Below, piece by piece: positions 1 through 12,300 of a stretch of DNA of 64,000 bases (positions within the stretch are counted from its first letter, which is position 1; the number at the start of each line of letters is the position of its first letter). The stretch is taken from assembly GCF_040954835.1 (NCBI RefSeq), contig NC_090716.1, positions 4,265,605 through 4,329,604 of the forward strand, written 5' to 3'. The position numbers were made by a program, and so were the translations under genes. The notes under the pieces are model-generated. The model was not told the origin of the DNA, did not search any database, and saw nothing but the letters and a program-made list of their open reading frames with translations. This DNA comes from Lepisosteus oculatus. Lineage: Eukaryota; Chordata; Actinopteri; Semionotiformes; Lepisosteidae.

Positions 1-2040
1 TACAGGAGTACATATCAACCAGGCATTTCTATAACAGCCCCTCGGGAATCACCATCAAAAAAGGATTTATAGATCGCTTAAAAAGCACAGGCTGCTGAAG
101 AGCTGGGAATGAGGCTGACTTTATTATTGGCCTTTTAAGTAAGTAACGACATCAATTAAGTAATTATGGACTTGTATGAGATTCTGGGAAACTAAAGGGT
201 ACAGACTCCGTATTAGTAATACAGTATCACAGCTCCATTCCAGAAATCGTAACCAACAAAAGAGTTCTGTCTCTGTAATGATTAATACTTATATATATCC
301 TAGCTAGGCTTCTCACAGGCATGAAGTATCATGTGGGCTCAATGTCTCACAAACTGTTTTCTACAATTTGCATCTTGCTAATAAAAGGTTGGATATTTTG
401 GATCTTGTGCCCTCTCACTAATTATGTAACAACGCCTTGTTAATTTTGTTCATCTGGGTGAAATGAATTGGAGAAAAACTCACTTTGCTGTTGGTTCAAC
501 CTTTACAGAGAATGACCCCAGAAGTAGTAATAATACTTACACGCATTAAAACAGGCATCATGCTTTGATCTGCAGCATCAGGTTTTTATATGTGGACAAC
601 TAAAACAACTCCTACTATTCATACAAAGCAAGACCTGTTCTCATAAGCAAGATGCACTACTTATTTTGGACAGGATAAAGAGAGTATGAATTCAAATCAT
701 TTATTTTCAACTAAATGCAGTTTTATTTGTTTTATGACTATAGAAAAACAACAGCTTAATATGTTCCAGATATGTATAGAAATTAGCAAGGTGGGTTTTA
801 CATAGACAAACAGCAGTACTAAATGGGGAAAGGGCACAATACCGGAGACACACTTTACTCACTCTGTTAAAAGCCAATATTTCTGGCATTGAGGTTTCCA
901 CAGCGGATTGTGGTTGGAAAGTGCATGGAGCCTTCGGCTGACATTGCTGCAGCTGAGAACACACAACGTATTGATTTCGGGTCAGGATGTTAATGGTTTA
1001 GTGGTGAAAACAAAGCCGGAGTATGTCGGCAGAATCTACCTGTCTCTATCGTGCATGCATGTCAATACACAATTAGGAAAGAAGTGTATTGTATATCGAA
1101 CAGACAGCTGAAAATATGATCCTGAAAGAGCATTCAAAGTATGTAAGCGACTGAATAAAGTTTAAAACATCCTAGTAAATACAATTGATAAAAGCACATT
1201 TTACACAATGCTATAGGGCCTCGTCAAAACTGTTTAAGGTAGAGAGATATGACATTCTATTTTCTACAAAACCAGGCATCTCCATTGAGGAAAAAAAAGT
1301 ATTTATTTACTGCTTTATACATTACAGATTCGCTGTGATGATCATTAACAAGTTTCGCAACACAAAAACACCTGTTTTGTGCAAACATTTTCTATTAAAC
1401 TACATGTTGTGTCTTAAATCAAGAACTTCCCACAGAGGTTTAACAATCATATCAACGATGATTAGGTGTCAAGTACAAATGTGTTTTCATCTGAAGAGAT
1501 CGTTTTGCTGCTCTTCTTAAACACGCAATAACCAATCTCCTGTCAACACCTATTAAAAGTTGTCACGAAACTCAACACGATGGGTTGGTTCTGGCAGAAG
1601 AAACCTTATATAGGCACATAAAGAACCACAAGGGCACAAAATGGATGTTTTGAAACGGAGAAATGCCATAGTCACCTCACACCGTGAGGATGTTATGCAA
1701 CAATAACCTGTCATTGCTATTCTAAATACAAGCATGATCCGACAACTGAATTTCCCACTTCAACGAAAAACAATCTGCTGTCATTGGCAAATAACAAGGG
1801 CAACACTTTATTTGGACCTACACCTATTCCGACGTAAAGCACCGAAAAACAAACAAACAATTTAACAACAACAAAAATCCAAATAATAATTTCTTTCCTA
1901 TCTCCGAAAACAACCACCTGACCGGAGTTAGGCAAACAGACACGGGGAAACTATTAACGTACGACATTCACGCAGCCGTGCCTTTTGTGCCACTCGGTGT
2001 ACAGGCGGTCCAAGGCTGCCGGGCGGCGGGGAAAACTCAC
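1..2040 (-). other. fbxo3: FBXO3 intron 1 (partial)
   Basis: AT-rich DNA between the FBXO3 exon 1 donor and the left window edge. Only short ORFs without family features occur. I see no exon, RNA gene or recognisable repeat. Confidence 0.6.
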
Positions 2041-2132
2041 CTTATCAGATCTCTGAAATCGAGGAACGATAAAATCAGCAGTAAAGGATCCGAAGGCAAA
2101 ACCTCCAAACTGAGCTCCATGGACGCCGCCAT
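2041..2132 (-). CDS. fbxo3: FBXO3 first coding exon (F-box only protein 3), partial gene
   Basis: FBXO3 is the substrate-recognition subunit of an SCF (SKP1-CUL1-F-box) ubiquitin ligase. Only exon 1 lies here and the rest runs off the left edge. The 92 nt encode 30 codons plus two bases, beginning MAASMELSLEVLPSDP and continuing LLLILSFLDFRDLI. This is the start of the F-box and closely resembles the N-terminus I remember for vertebrate FBXO3 (LPTDPLLLILSFLDYRDLI). A consensus donor (AAG|gtgag) follows. The ATG was chosen because it sits just before the conserved block and inside an AAGATGGCGGC context; a longer upstream reading frame exists but has no family support. The ApaG/DUF525 and acidic C-terminal regions of the family are outside the window. 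Family identity is inferred from about 20 conserved residues. Confidence 0.85.
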
Positions 2133-2400
2133 CTTGGAACCTGGCAGACAGGAGCCCCTCCCCCCCGTGCAAGAGGGCGGGGCAGCACGCTGCTTTGTTA
2201 TCAAATAGTTCGCACATGTGGCGAGCGCAAGATGCCCATGTGGATTAGGCGAAGGTGTACGCGCTTGCACATGGCGGTCGTCCTGTCTTTACCCTGGCTG
2301 CGGGAGATGGAAAACAACCGTGACATATCCTCCTCCCCGCTGCCCCCTCCCAGCTTTTCCCGTGCTCTGTGATGAGGTGCTTATCGGACAACGGGGTCCG
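2126..2400 (-). promoter_or_regulatory. fbxo3: FBXO3 promoter / 5' UTR with YY1-type motif at the start codon
   Basis: Upstream of the FBXO3 ATG, read on the minus strand, the DNA is GC-rich for about 300 bp with several CpGs, in contrast to its AT-rich flanks. The initiator codon is embedded in CAAGATGGCGGC, the classic YY1-type element that often lies just downstream of the transcription start in TATA-less housekeeping promoters. No TATA box is visible. Exact start site unknown. Confidence 0.5.
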
Positions 2401-3639
2401 TGGGGGAAAACTCAGAAGTTGTTCGTGGGGAATGCCCTCCGCGGTAGCCAGGGGAAAAGAAAACAACTCATTCCACAGATCTACTGCAGCAGTCTGGGTT
2501 ACATCTGCCCTCTTTGGTGGTTGATCTGCTCTGAAAAACGCTTGTGGTGGATTTCTTGACCTGCCGGTGCACGTAACACTTGCATACTTTGTAATGTATA
2601 GTCGTACGTACCGGTACCTCCCGCACCAGGGACTGCGGGAATGAAAGATTTTCCGATTATGTGTCAGAGGTATTCCGTAAGAACACAAGAGAATATTCTT
2701 TTGTAAGAATATAATAGTGTCTCCTCTCTCTTGTAACCTTTCCTTGCGTTTTTCTGTTATCATAAGACTAAAGAAGACCTATTTCCGAGATAAGGTGTTT
2801 AAAACCTTATCCTCTGGAAACAGCTGGCTAAAACGCAGCCGTTTTTTATCCCTGTTTCGGATTTATGAGGCTTTTTTAAAAACCACCAGATGGCAACAAA
2901 GAGGCACGTTTTGCCGACAGGGCTAAAGTGAAGCCCAAGCTAGTGTCTCATCGTGACGTAACATGGATTTTGTGTTATAGCTTGCTTACTTCCGGGTCTA
3001 TTACATAATTATCCAAAGGACCAGAAAGCTAATATGTACATATTTGGGCTCTTTTAGAGCATTTTGATATATTTATAAATTCTTTAATTTTTACATAAAA
3101 AGCCCAAAACTGTTGTGAGATGCACACAGAGGTGCATCAATATAAACACTGACTGTATTTTTAAATGTTTTGTTGGAGTTCTCTGTGAATGTAAACTATA
3201 TTCATTCACATCTACTGGATTCATGTTGCAAGGCCCAATAGCTTTCTCTGGAGAGATTTCAATTTTTTATGTTAACCCTCATACAAATCTATTGTCTTCC
3301 GTAGACTGATTATAGCAAACTGGCCAAGTAAAAATCCAGAGATTCACAACAGACCTGCCTCCTAGACCCAGTATTATGTTTAAAAACAGGAAATACATTG
3401 ACTATTCTAGCCACTTTTCCTCCTGCTACGCTTTCACTGAAAGCTATAAGAGTAATAAAGCAAGTGATTCTAATACCTTATATTCCAATACCTGCCCTAG
3501 GCTAGGACTGTTAGCCCTTCATCTGCTCATGCACAGACAGCATGTTGCACTATTGTACTTTCTGGACACTCAATCTGTATATACCTATGCGCATTTTGCT
3601 CACATTTTATTGTTTTACAGTGACTATGAGCATATTTTG

Positions 3640-3785
3640 CACACACCTAACTCTATATATTGATTTTGTATTGCTGTACTTTTAGTCTATTCTGATGTCT
3701 GTTTTTGCTTGTCTTGGGCTGGGCTGCTGTAACACCTCAATTTCCCTTCGGGATCAATAAAGCCTTATCTATCTATCTGTCTGGG
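3640..3785 (+). repeat. LINE-like 3' tail ending in a TCTA microsatellite
   Basis: The segment ends with TTCCCTTCGGGATCAATAAA followed by a short run of ATCT units, which resembles the 3' end of fish non-LTR retrotransposons that terminate in TCTA repeats. No reverse-transcriptase coding is visible upstream, so it is a 5'-truncated relic. Family assignment is from memory of such tails. Confidence 0.5.
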
Positions 3786-3997
3786 GACAGATGTGAACCT
3801 GGTTCAATATCGTGTCACCAGCAGAGCTTTCTTCACATAATGAACAGGGCAAATATTTGTGAAGGGGGACGCTCTGGGCAGTGCAGAGAATTTATTTTTA
3901 GGAGAGAATCGTGCTTTAGGCACTGCACAGTCAGTCTCCTGTGTACCTTCAAGATTTACAATAAAGTGTTAGAGGATCAAGCATTTTTCAGCTTCTC

Positions 3998-4259
3998 ACC
4001 CTTGGAAAACGCTTCCTCATCGTATCCAAAAAGCTCCTGAGGTTTTTTAAATCTCTCCTCAAAACGTACTTGTTTTCAATGGCCAATTCCAATTCATAAC
4101 CTAATTCTTTTTTTTTCTTAATTTGATATTTATACAACTATTTTGTATTTTCTTTTCTTTTTTTTCTGCATGCTGTACATCGTTTGAATGTGTATTTATG
4201 TAAAGTGCCTTGACAGTGCCCGGGATTGAAAGGCGCTGTATACAAATAAAAGTGATTGA
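3998..4259 (+). repeat. L2-like LINE/SINE 3' tail
   Basis: Near its end it carries TAAAGTGCCTTGACAGTGCC, then a GAAAGGCGCTGTATACAAATAAAAG-type motif. This is the 'GCGCTATATAAATAAA' tail shared by L2-clade LINEs and SINEs that use them. It is a truncated copy with no coding capacity. Confidence 0.5.
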
Positions 4260-4699
4260 CATATTGGTATGACCTATTTGTAATTTGTCATTTGTAATGA
4301 TCATACGTCCCTTACGCAATTATTTAGGGTAAATAATTAAGGATGATCCCTGCCTGATACCTGCAGTATCAATCAACAGCTTCGTCTCTGTGAGGCAGGG
4401 GATTCTTTGGAAAACCCAGTCAAGTCACATACAATGAACCAGAGAAAATTGTATGATAAAATAATAATACAGTCTGTCTGGCAACAGTACAACATGACAG
4501 TAGCTGAGCACCCATCTTCACTTTTGTACCCTGTTGCACTGCCCTGGACTGAGTAAAAATGAAGTTGGCCTCCTCTAATGTCGGGAATGTCAGCAGAGAC
4601 TAGGCTCTGTAGAGAGACACAGATATCTATCTGGCTGCAGCGCCGCCCCACAGCCTTGTTAACTATCAGAGGAGATACATGGAAGGACATTCAGGGGCA

Positions 4700-5420
4700 G
4701 CACTTTAAAAAAGGGGTAAGAGGGGAGTTGGTCCTGAGATCAAGACTGGCAGGTTTAGGGCCCTGGAGCAAGGCGGAGACGTCTCTGTCAGAGAGGGGTG
4801 TGAAGGGGTTTAAGGAAGGAGAGCTTGTGCAGGAAGCAGGAGAGGGGTTTGTGGAGGGGAGGTGGTGGCTGAAGGGTTTGTGGAGATGAGAGATTTTGGA
4901 GGTGACCCTGATGAGGCAGTGATTCACATGGTAGAAGGGGTTGGAGAAGAGCACACCAGGCCTGTAGGCAGAAGAACAGTTGGATGATAGACAGGGAGTA
5001 GGAATGTTTGGCAGAGGCAAGGGCAGAGAGAAGGAGCTGAAAGAAGACAGGGACAGCCACCTCAGATCTCCTGCATTCATTTTCAGCTGAGTGCAGCTCG
5101 TGGCTGAGGGGAGAATGGAGGAGAGCCGGGCCAGGGGAGGCAGGCTGAGAAGTGAAGGGCCCTGGTGGGGTCAGGTCTGCCCTGAGCAGGGGAAGCAGAC
5201 AGAGGGCAGAGGCGGCGCCCAGAGGCGACAGCCGAGGCTGGTGGTGGAGGAATATGGGAGTGAGAGAGGGAAGGAGAGCAGAAAGCGAGGGAGCTAGTCA
5301 AGGGGGGTGGGGGAGAGGGTGGAGGGAGGAGTGGGGGCAGTCCCTGGACAGCTGCCTTTGTGAGCAATGGCAGAGGAAGAGAGAGTGAAGCTGAAAGAGT
5401 GCAGAAGGGGTAGTGTCCCT
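4700..5420 (+). other. Purine-rich (G/A) strand-asymmetric block
   Basis: For about 700 bases the plus strand is dominated by A and G, with GAGAGG, GGAGGAG and GGGGAG runs. Reading frames on either strand are of low complexity (Pro/Ser/Leu-rich on minus) and are by-products of the composition. It lies about 0.8-1.5 kb upstream of the SYT13 start codon. Its function is unknown; it could be a decayed repeat. Confidence 0.5.
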
Positions 5421-5785
5421 GCCGTGGAGTTGTGATTGGAAAGATGGAGGTTGCAGTCACCTGGCAGGGTCGCGGGGATCGCAGTGCTGCGTCGCTGTTC
5501 CATTTTTGAGTCCATCACAGTTAACTTGTTCCTTATAATCCCGAAGCACGTGTTATAATAAAAGAAAAAATAATGGCAGATAAATGGTTTGTAATAAATG
5601 GTTGAATAAAAATAGGGTTTATGTAAATAATACTTAACATTAACACTGGTGACATTGGTAGGAATAGAACTGGTCACAGTACCATGAGAAGAGAACAGGT
5701 TTTTCTAAGAAAATGAAGAGTTCATATCAAATCGGTGTTTTTGCTGTCGAAGAGTTAATGGTTGTAATGAGATTTGCCCTTTTGC

Positions 5786-5793
5786 TACGTCAC
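5786..5793 (+). promoter_or_regulatory. syt13: CRE-like site upstream of SYT13
   Basis: TACGTCAC, a half-CRE (CREB/ATF type), lies about 400 bp upstream of the SYT13 start codon and just before the GC-rich leader. A regulatory role is inferred from motif and position only. Confidence 0.35.
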
Positions 5794-5809
5794 ACAGATC
5801 TTACACATC

Positions 5810-6189
5810 AGAGTCTCAGAGGAGGCAGAGGGAGGAGGGGAGTGGGAGCAGCATCAATGAAGCAGCCTTCATTCTGAACGAGCCGCGAGTGGCACTGCTC
5901 CCAGCGCCTCGTCTCTCTCGCTCTCGCCTCCTCCCCGGATTCATCAGAGGAGACGAGAGGAACCGCCGTCCTTCCACACCAGTGTGCCGAGGGAAATATC
6001 CCGTTTCCACGCTGGATGAGCAGAGCAGGGAATCCCAGCAGTGCAGGAGCAGCTCAGTCTTATAGCTGGTCCTTGTCGAAACTGGGGGGAACAGCCCAAT
6101 TTTAATGCGGACGTTCGAGGACTTTTAATGATGTGGTTGAAGGACTAAGAAGACAGTATTTTCACTCCTATTTTTCCTGTGGCTCCAGC
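5810..6189 (+). promoter_or_regulatory. syt13: SYT13 5' leader with short uORF
   Basis: GC-richer DNA leads into the SYT13 start codon. Two ATGs at 6128 and 6131 share one frame and open a tiny uORF (ATG ATG TGG TTG AAG GAC TAA) that ends about 40 nt before the main start and is out of frame with it. The transcription start site is not determined. Confidence 0.45.
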
Positions 6190-6366
6190 ATGATTTTCTC
6201 TACCCCCATCATTGCCTTGGGTGCCACTCTGGGCACAGCTTCAGGTATTCTTGCTGTATGCGGGCTGTCACTTCTCTGCAAGTCTTACAGGAAGGGGCTG
6301 TCTGAGCAAGACACAGAAACAGACCCGGAGAAGACAAAACCTAGTGTCCTCCACTCCGCCCAGCAG
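6190..6366 (+). CDS. syt13: SYT13 coding exon 1
   Basis: Encodes residues 1-59, MIFSTPIIALGATLG onward, with the membrane span and the juxtamembrane Cys/Lys-Arg stretch (LLCKSYRK). It ends SAQQ in phase 0 at a gtaaac donor, the same junction position as the remembered human protein (AQQ|F). Confidence 0.93.
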
Positions 6367-9300
6367 GTAAACCCTTTGGCAAATACAGCGTTGTGTGGAC
6401 GTGCGTCTGTGCATGTGTTCCTGCAAGGTTTTTAATTTAGGAAGTGACAGGCAAAACTGTTAGCGCTGGGTAAAGATACAGGGGTGAATCAGAGACACAA
6501 CATCTGAACGGTTCCAGATTAAAGCAGTGTGAGACAGGAGTACAGATGTGCAGGTTAAGGTTTGTGTAGCACAAAACACTGCTCCAGCCTGTACCACCTG
6601 CACTGTGTTTCAATACCGAAACTGGAGTATTAACTGTCTGGTAATACTGTATAAAAACTCTCCCAGTGAAGTGCAATCAGTTAATTGGGCATTATTGTAG
6701 GTTTAGGGAGTCTTTCCAATATGAATACAATAAATGTTTAGTTTAATGATTTTACTATACATGCTCCTGTTCAACTAACCTTTGACTCTTCAATTGACAT
6801 GAAGAAAAACAGCAAACACTTAGTTCTGTTTGAAGCATCAAACAGCTGAAATTTCTGAAATTTGCTGAAATTTCCAAACAGAATGTTGTGCCTGTATGTT
6901 CCTTTTTTGTCACACAACACCTGACATACCAGCTAAGACGGTCAAATTGTAAAGCCCCCTTCTGATGCAGGACATTGTCACATTAGGGCAAAATGTGATT
7001 TAAAATCCTTTTTGTCTTGTTTTTCAATTAGTTTTTTCAAGGATTCCCGATATTCTTGGCAGACTTGGCGATTCTTGCAATCTCCAGTTTAGAGCTAGAA
7101 ATGTGCATTTAAAGCTCAAATCCGAAGTGAGACCAGGAACGTGAGGCATAGACAGAGAGAGGCTGAGTGAGTGGTAAAGCACAGAGAAATGACCCAGTAA
7201 CCTGGGCGACTGCTGTCTGAGAAAACCTTATCGTTGCACATACCCCCTGTACAAACTGTTCAGCTCCCAGTGCAGATTATTCCCTGGAGAGCTCTAACCC
7301 TAGATGTCTAATTTAAAATCCTTGGCCATTCAAAGACATTTTTGTTTTTGCAGCTATGAGCAGAGATTTTATGATTTTTATTTTTGTAATGTCTGGCAAA
7401 CACATTAGGAGTCCGAACGAGTCAGTTTTGCTGTTGAAGACTAAAAAACAAACAGATGATTCTAGACAAAAAAAGATCTGCTTACTGCTGCTATCATGTG
7501 TCAATGACTGGGCAATCTGTGTCTGACTAAATCTTCTTTTTAATCAATTTCTTCACAACACAACAGTTTTTAAAATATTATCTGGAATTCTGGAATACAA
7601 CAAGCAGCTCAATGGAATGTTTTTTCTCTGTGAAGAATCTCCTGCTATTAACCCTTTGCTTCACATTGTACGATAATAATTTTACAGTAAATTGAATAAA
7701 GGCTGGGGTTTAGTGTGGCTCTCTGTCGTTCTCTGATAGGATTGCTTTGAGATCTCATTGGTGGGCTGTTAATTTCATGAACTGACTATTTGCCTATTTC
7801 CTTACGCGTGGTGGGAAATATACAAAATGTAAATCTAACCCCAATATTTATATATTTATATAAATATTTCACATTTCTGTAGTCCTGCATTTTGGAATTT
7901 TTGGGTTATTCAAGTCATATTCCCTTTTCTTCAGAAAAGAAATGTATGTCTGGAGGCTTCAAGATGCAGCGTTTTAGTACACAAATTGTTTAGATTTTCT
8001 GTGTGAAAGAAGGAAATGAAATTATCAGTTTTATTTAACATACTGTACACCAAGTAAGATGATCTGTAGCGAGTTCATTTTTCATCTGAAGCAGGCCATT
8101 ACTGCTTTTAACAAGCCCTAATAGAGCAAAAGGTAATTCTATTTTTTCTGCTGCTGGGTAGTGGGTTCATAATAACGATGGTGAAAGCAGCAAACCAAAT
8201 GGAAACCTTGAATTTAGTTTGTTTGGGTGTAATGTGATAGATCAATCCCATGCTGCCCCCTAACAGTGAATATCAAAGTATTGTGAGGCGAAGTGTTCTA
8301 TATTTAGCATTCGAAAATGAGGAAGGCAGCTCACTTTTCCGTGGGTGCTGCAGTTGAGTGGCACCATCCATCAGCTCGTGAGCCTGAAATCCCTTCCCTG
8401 GAGGGCAGGGACTCTGGTCTCTACACTGGGCAGTACCGCATGTTCTTCTGCAAGAAGCTCTTTCTTTGGGGAATGGAGCAAGACAGCCTCCCTCTGACAC
8501 GGTGTGCAAACAACCATTGACTAACCTCGCCTTACTTGAGCATTTCCGTCTGCCCTCTGGGGTTTTCTGCCAGAGTTGCTGTCACAGATATTTATCCTCG
8601 ACACCTCCTCCTCAGTGCTCTCTCGGTGCCCCCACCACGTCCCACAGTTTCTCAATCACACGGAGTAAGAGACTGTTAATAAATAGCTGCTTGGCGTCAA
8701 AATGTATTCTTCATAAACTGACATCATCGATACGCCATCAGCTTAGTCTCACTTATTCCTTACAACCTAAGCGGGGATCTCAAAATCAATTTATGTAGTT
8801 TTCAGTGTCTTGTACTTTTTCAATTAAACAATTAACCTAATTATTTTATGAGTTAATAGGGTTTATCCAGAGGTGTTTCACAACTGATTTCTCGAAACAC
8901 TGCCTTCGTAGAAATGAATGTTACATATAAAATACCTTGGAGCCTGGCTAGAAATATAACAGTTCTGCAGCTTATTAAGTAGTCTGATTGCATAGCACGG
9001 TTGTCTAATTAAGGCAGGTGTAACTAAGCCCATGAGACATTTGTGTATTTGAGAGCACTGCTCATGCCCCAGACTTTGAACCACCCACAAAGGCCAAATA
9101 AAAAAACTCAACGTTTTGATGATAGTGGGATTGAGATTGCGTGATTAACAGAAGGGTCGGGGCCTGGGCTTCACCGAGTCCTCAGTTCATTCGTTTTCTT
9201 TCCTCCATTCCTCCTTTCCTCTAAGTCTCGAAAGCGTGCCAGATGAACACGGACAGCTGTGTAACACAAACAGCCATTCCTGAGCTTTCGTGCGACCATT

Positions 9301-12300
9301 TAATGCCTTTTATATATTTATATATTTATATATATTTGACAGCCGGAAACATGAACGTGTAATAAGATGGCTCTTTTTCAGCGTGCAAATGACCATGATA
9401 TGTAACATAACAAGCAAGTTACCTGAACCTATGTGTCTGTACAGCATGTTATTTACACTGATCTCGGGCAATACAGTGATTACAAAGCACTGCAACCCAT
9501 TTGGCAGCTGCAGATTTTTAACTTCATTCTTAATGCTCTCTATTGTCTTACGGAAGGCTGCAGTGTGAGGGATAGCTGCCTTTGGGCGCTAGTGGCCCCC
9601 CTGGGGTGAGGGGTCGCTGATTCAGACATTACATGAAAAAGACAGGAAGACAGGAAAAGATGGAGCCAGAGAGACAAAAGACCTGTCCCCCTCCCCCTCC
9701 TCCCACTTGCTCCCCGCATTGTGTGTGTGCCTAGGCGGCCCGGGAGCATTCCTGCCCTTCGCCTAGCGCTGCTCTTTAAAATGGGAAACGTTGGGCCATT
9801 TTATTTTCCTCCCTGCTTCCCAGCCTCCCTGCTCTGTCGAGGGGGAGGAACACTGAGCAACACTTTCTTTTTCAGCTCCCCCGCCTTGAGCTCTTAACCT
9901 CGGAAGCGCCACACAGCTTGCAGGGGTTGTATTGCTCTAAACAGCATGGTTTCTATTCTAGAATGTGCTGCAGTTCCTATTATTATTTTGTGTGCGTGCG
10001 CAGGTGAATATGAATGTGCGATGTGTGATTTGAGGCTTCAGAGAGGTAATCCTGTGTTGTGCACTTCAGCAGGTGAGCCTGGGAAATCTGGAGTCCTGTA
10101 CAAAACGTGTTGGCAAGGATTTTAATAATTATAATAATTATAATAATAATAATTGCTTACACTTATGTAGCGCTTTTCTGGACACTCCACTCAAAGCGCT
10201 TTACAGGTAATGGGGACTCCCCTCCACCACCACCAGTGTGCAGCCCCACCTGGATGATGCGACGGCAGCCATAGTGCGCCAGAACGCTCCCCACACATCA
10301 GCTATCAGTGGGGAGGAGAGCAGAGTGATGAAGCCAGTTCATAGAGGGGGATTATTAGGAGGCCATGATTGGTAAGGGCCAATGGGAAACCTTGACCAGG
10401 ACGCTGGGGTTACACCCCTACTCTTTTCGAGAAACACCCTGGGATTTTTAATGATCACAGAGAGTCAGGACCTTGGTTTTACGTCTCATCCGAAGGACAG
10501 CGCCTATTTACAATATAGTGTCCCCGTCACTATACTGGGGCATTAGGACCCACATGGACTGCAGGGTGAGCGCCCCCTACTGGTCCCACTAACACCTCTT
10601 CCAGCAGCAGCCTTAGTTCTTTCCCAGGAGGTCTCCCATCCAGGTACTGACCAGGCCCACACCTGCTTTTAATGTTGAGCAATGCTGAGAAACTCGCTGT
10701 TGTCATGGTTGTTTCTGGTACAAGACCATTTTCAACTGCAGTGCAAGCACCTGAAACCAGACGTTCTGGCAAGAGCTGAGGAGGCCTGGTGGCTCCTACT
10801 GTTATAAACACACCCTGACACTTATAGTCAGTATACAAATTGCATTTCATTTACACAAAGACTAGATAAGTAGTAAAGAATGGGTGGATGGATTGTAATA
10901 TCAGTAACAGTGCAGAAGCCCTGACAGTACATTTTGTCTCCAGTAATACTTTATAGGAAACCGTGCAGATGTGCCCTTGCACACAAGTTTCTCATGAGGC
11001 AAGTGAGGCATTAGGACAATGATGAGTTAGGTGGGAAATTAATGTCCGAACCTGGATTCCAGTTACAAAAGCGATGCTCTGTACTCTCTGAGAGCATACA
11101 TTAGCCATTATATCCCCCTGAGATTCTTAAGGTTTTGGAAGCATTGAAATATACAGTAGAGAGTAATTAAATAGCATTCCCTAGTGTGAGAAAAATGCGC
11201 TGTAATAGCAAAAACCTAGAGCTGCACTACTGCTTCGCTGTCAGGAAGAAGGAAACACTCCAGAGAGCTGGCCTCCACCCTCCAGTTAAAAATGGACAGA
11301 TATTACAGAGCAGACATATCTTCAGCACAATCCCTGCAAATACTGTGCGTTAGCTCTGCATTCAGCATTGGCAGATACTTGTTGCCGGAGAGGGATTTAG
11401 GTGAGAGAGGGCAAGGACACAGTGTTTCTGTGAGAACGATGGGAGGGAAGACTTGCGAGCATAAGGCACATACTGTAGTTGTTTGCTTTTACACCAGGCA
11501 ATTCAGAGGCAAACACTGAACATTACAATCCCAGTGCCATTTTCTCTACTTGAATGTCCGTTTCAGGTAACATCGAACTGGCTCACAGCTCTGACTGTAA
11601 GAGCCATGAAATGGCAGTGGTGTCCTTCATGATTTCCTTGAGCACTCAAGAGTCTTGCAAAAGTCTCGGAAAAGTTATTTGTGCCACACATAATGCTTAC
11701 TCTGTCCAGAGGTGCTTACATAGCTCCAGCCCTAATTCTAGTTAAGCCAGATGTCACTTTACCTTTCTGACACAGTTTTGATACTTTTTGAAAACAGAAG
11801 CGTTGAATTACAGTATATAGAATATATATATACACCAAAAGCAGAAATGTTTGACAGCAGTTTATCTTCCTGAAGCCAGTCACCCAACTAATGCCCCAGG
11901 TTTTGAAAAACATTTTCTTATTCTATCCCCTTTCCAAGTTTATCCAATAAATTTCCCTTTGTAAACTGACAAGCACAAGAAAACGGCTCTCGTTCCATGA
12001 CACCTCAACATCAAGCCCTTGTCAGCGCTGAGGGCAGAGTGGAGGCACTTCAGAATCAATTCCCATCGGCAGCAGTTCGCAAGTGAAAACATCAATATAC
12101 ATTTCGGGTCGATGTTAATCTAGTTGAAGAAAAAGGTATTGAGGTGATTTCACATTATGGACGAGACAGCTCGAGTAAGTACAGCATTAGGAGGAAGCGC
12201 CACAATGAATTTATCTCAATCTTCACATCAGCAGAATATGAGCAATGATTCCTGTACATCCTGCTTCACACTGTTGTCTTAATTGTATGGAACTGAGAAA

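Larger units (their letters stand above)
2401..5785. other. FBXO3-SYT13 intergenic spacer
   Basis: Divergent intergenic region. It holds two LINE-like 3' tails, a purine-rich block on the plus strand, and otherwise AT-rich sequence with no credible ORF. Confidence 0.6.

Noticed and set aside
2245-2763. 172-codon minus-strand ORF upstream of FBXO3
   Set aside because: Lies in the FBXO3 promoter/5' flank, ends without splice continuity to the F-box exon, and has no recognisable motif.
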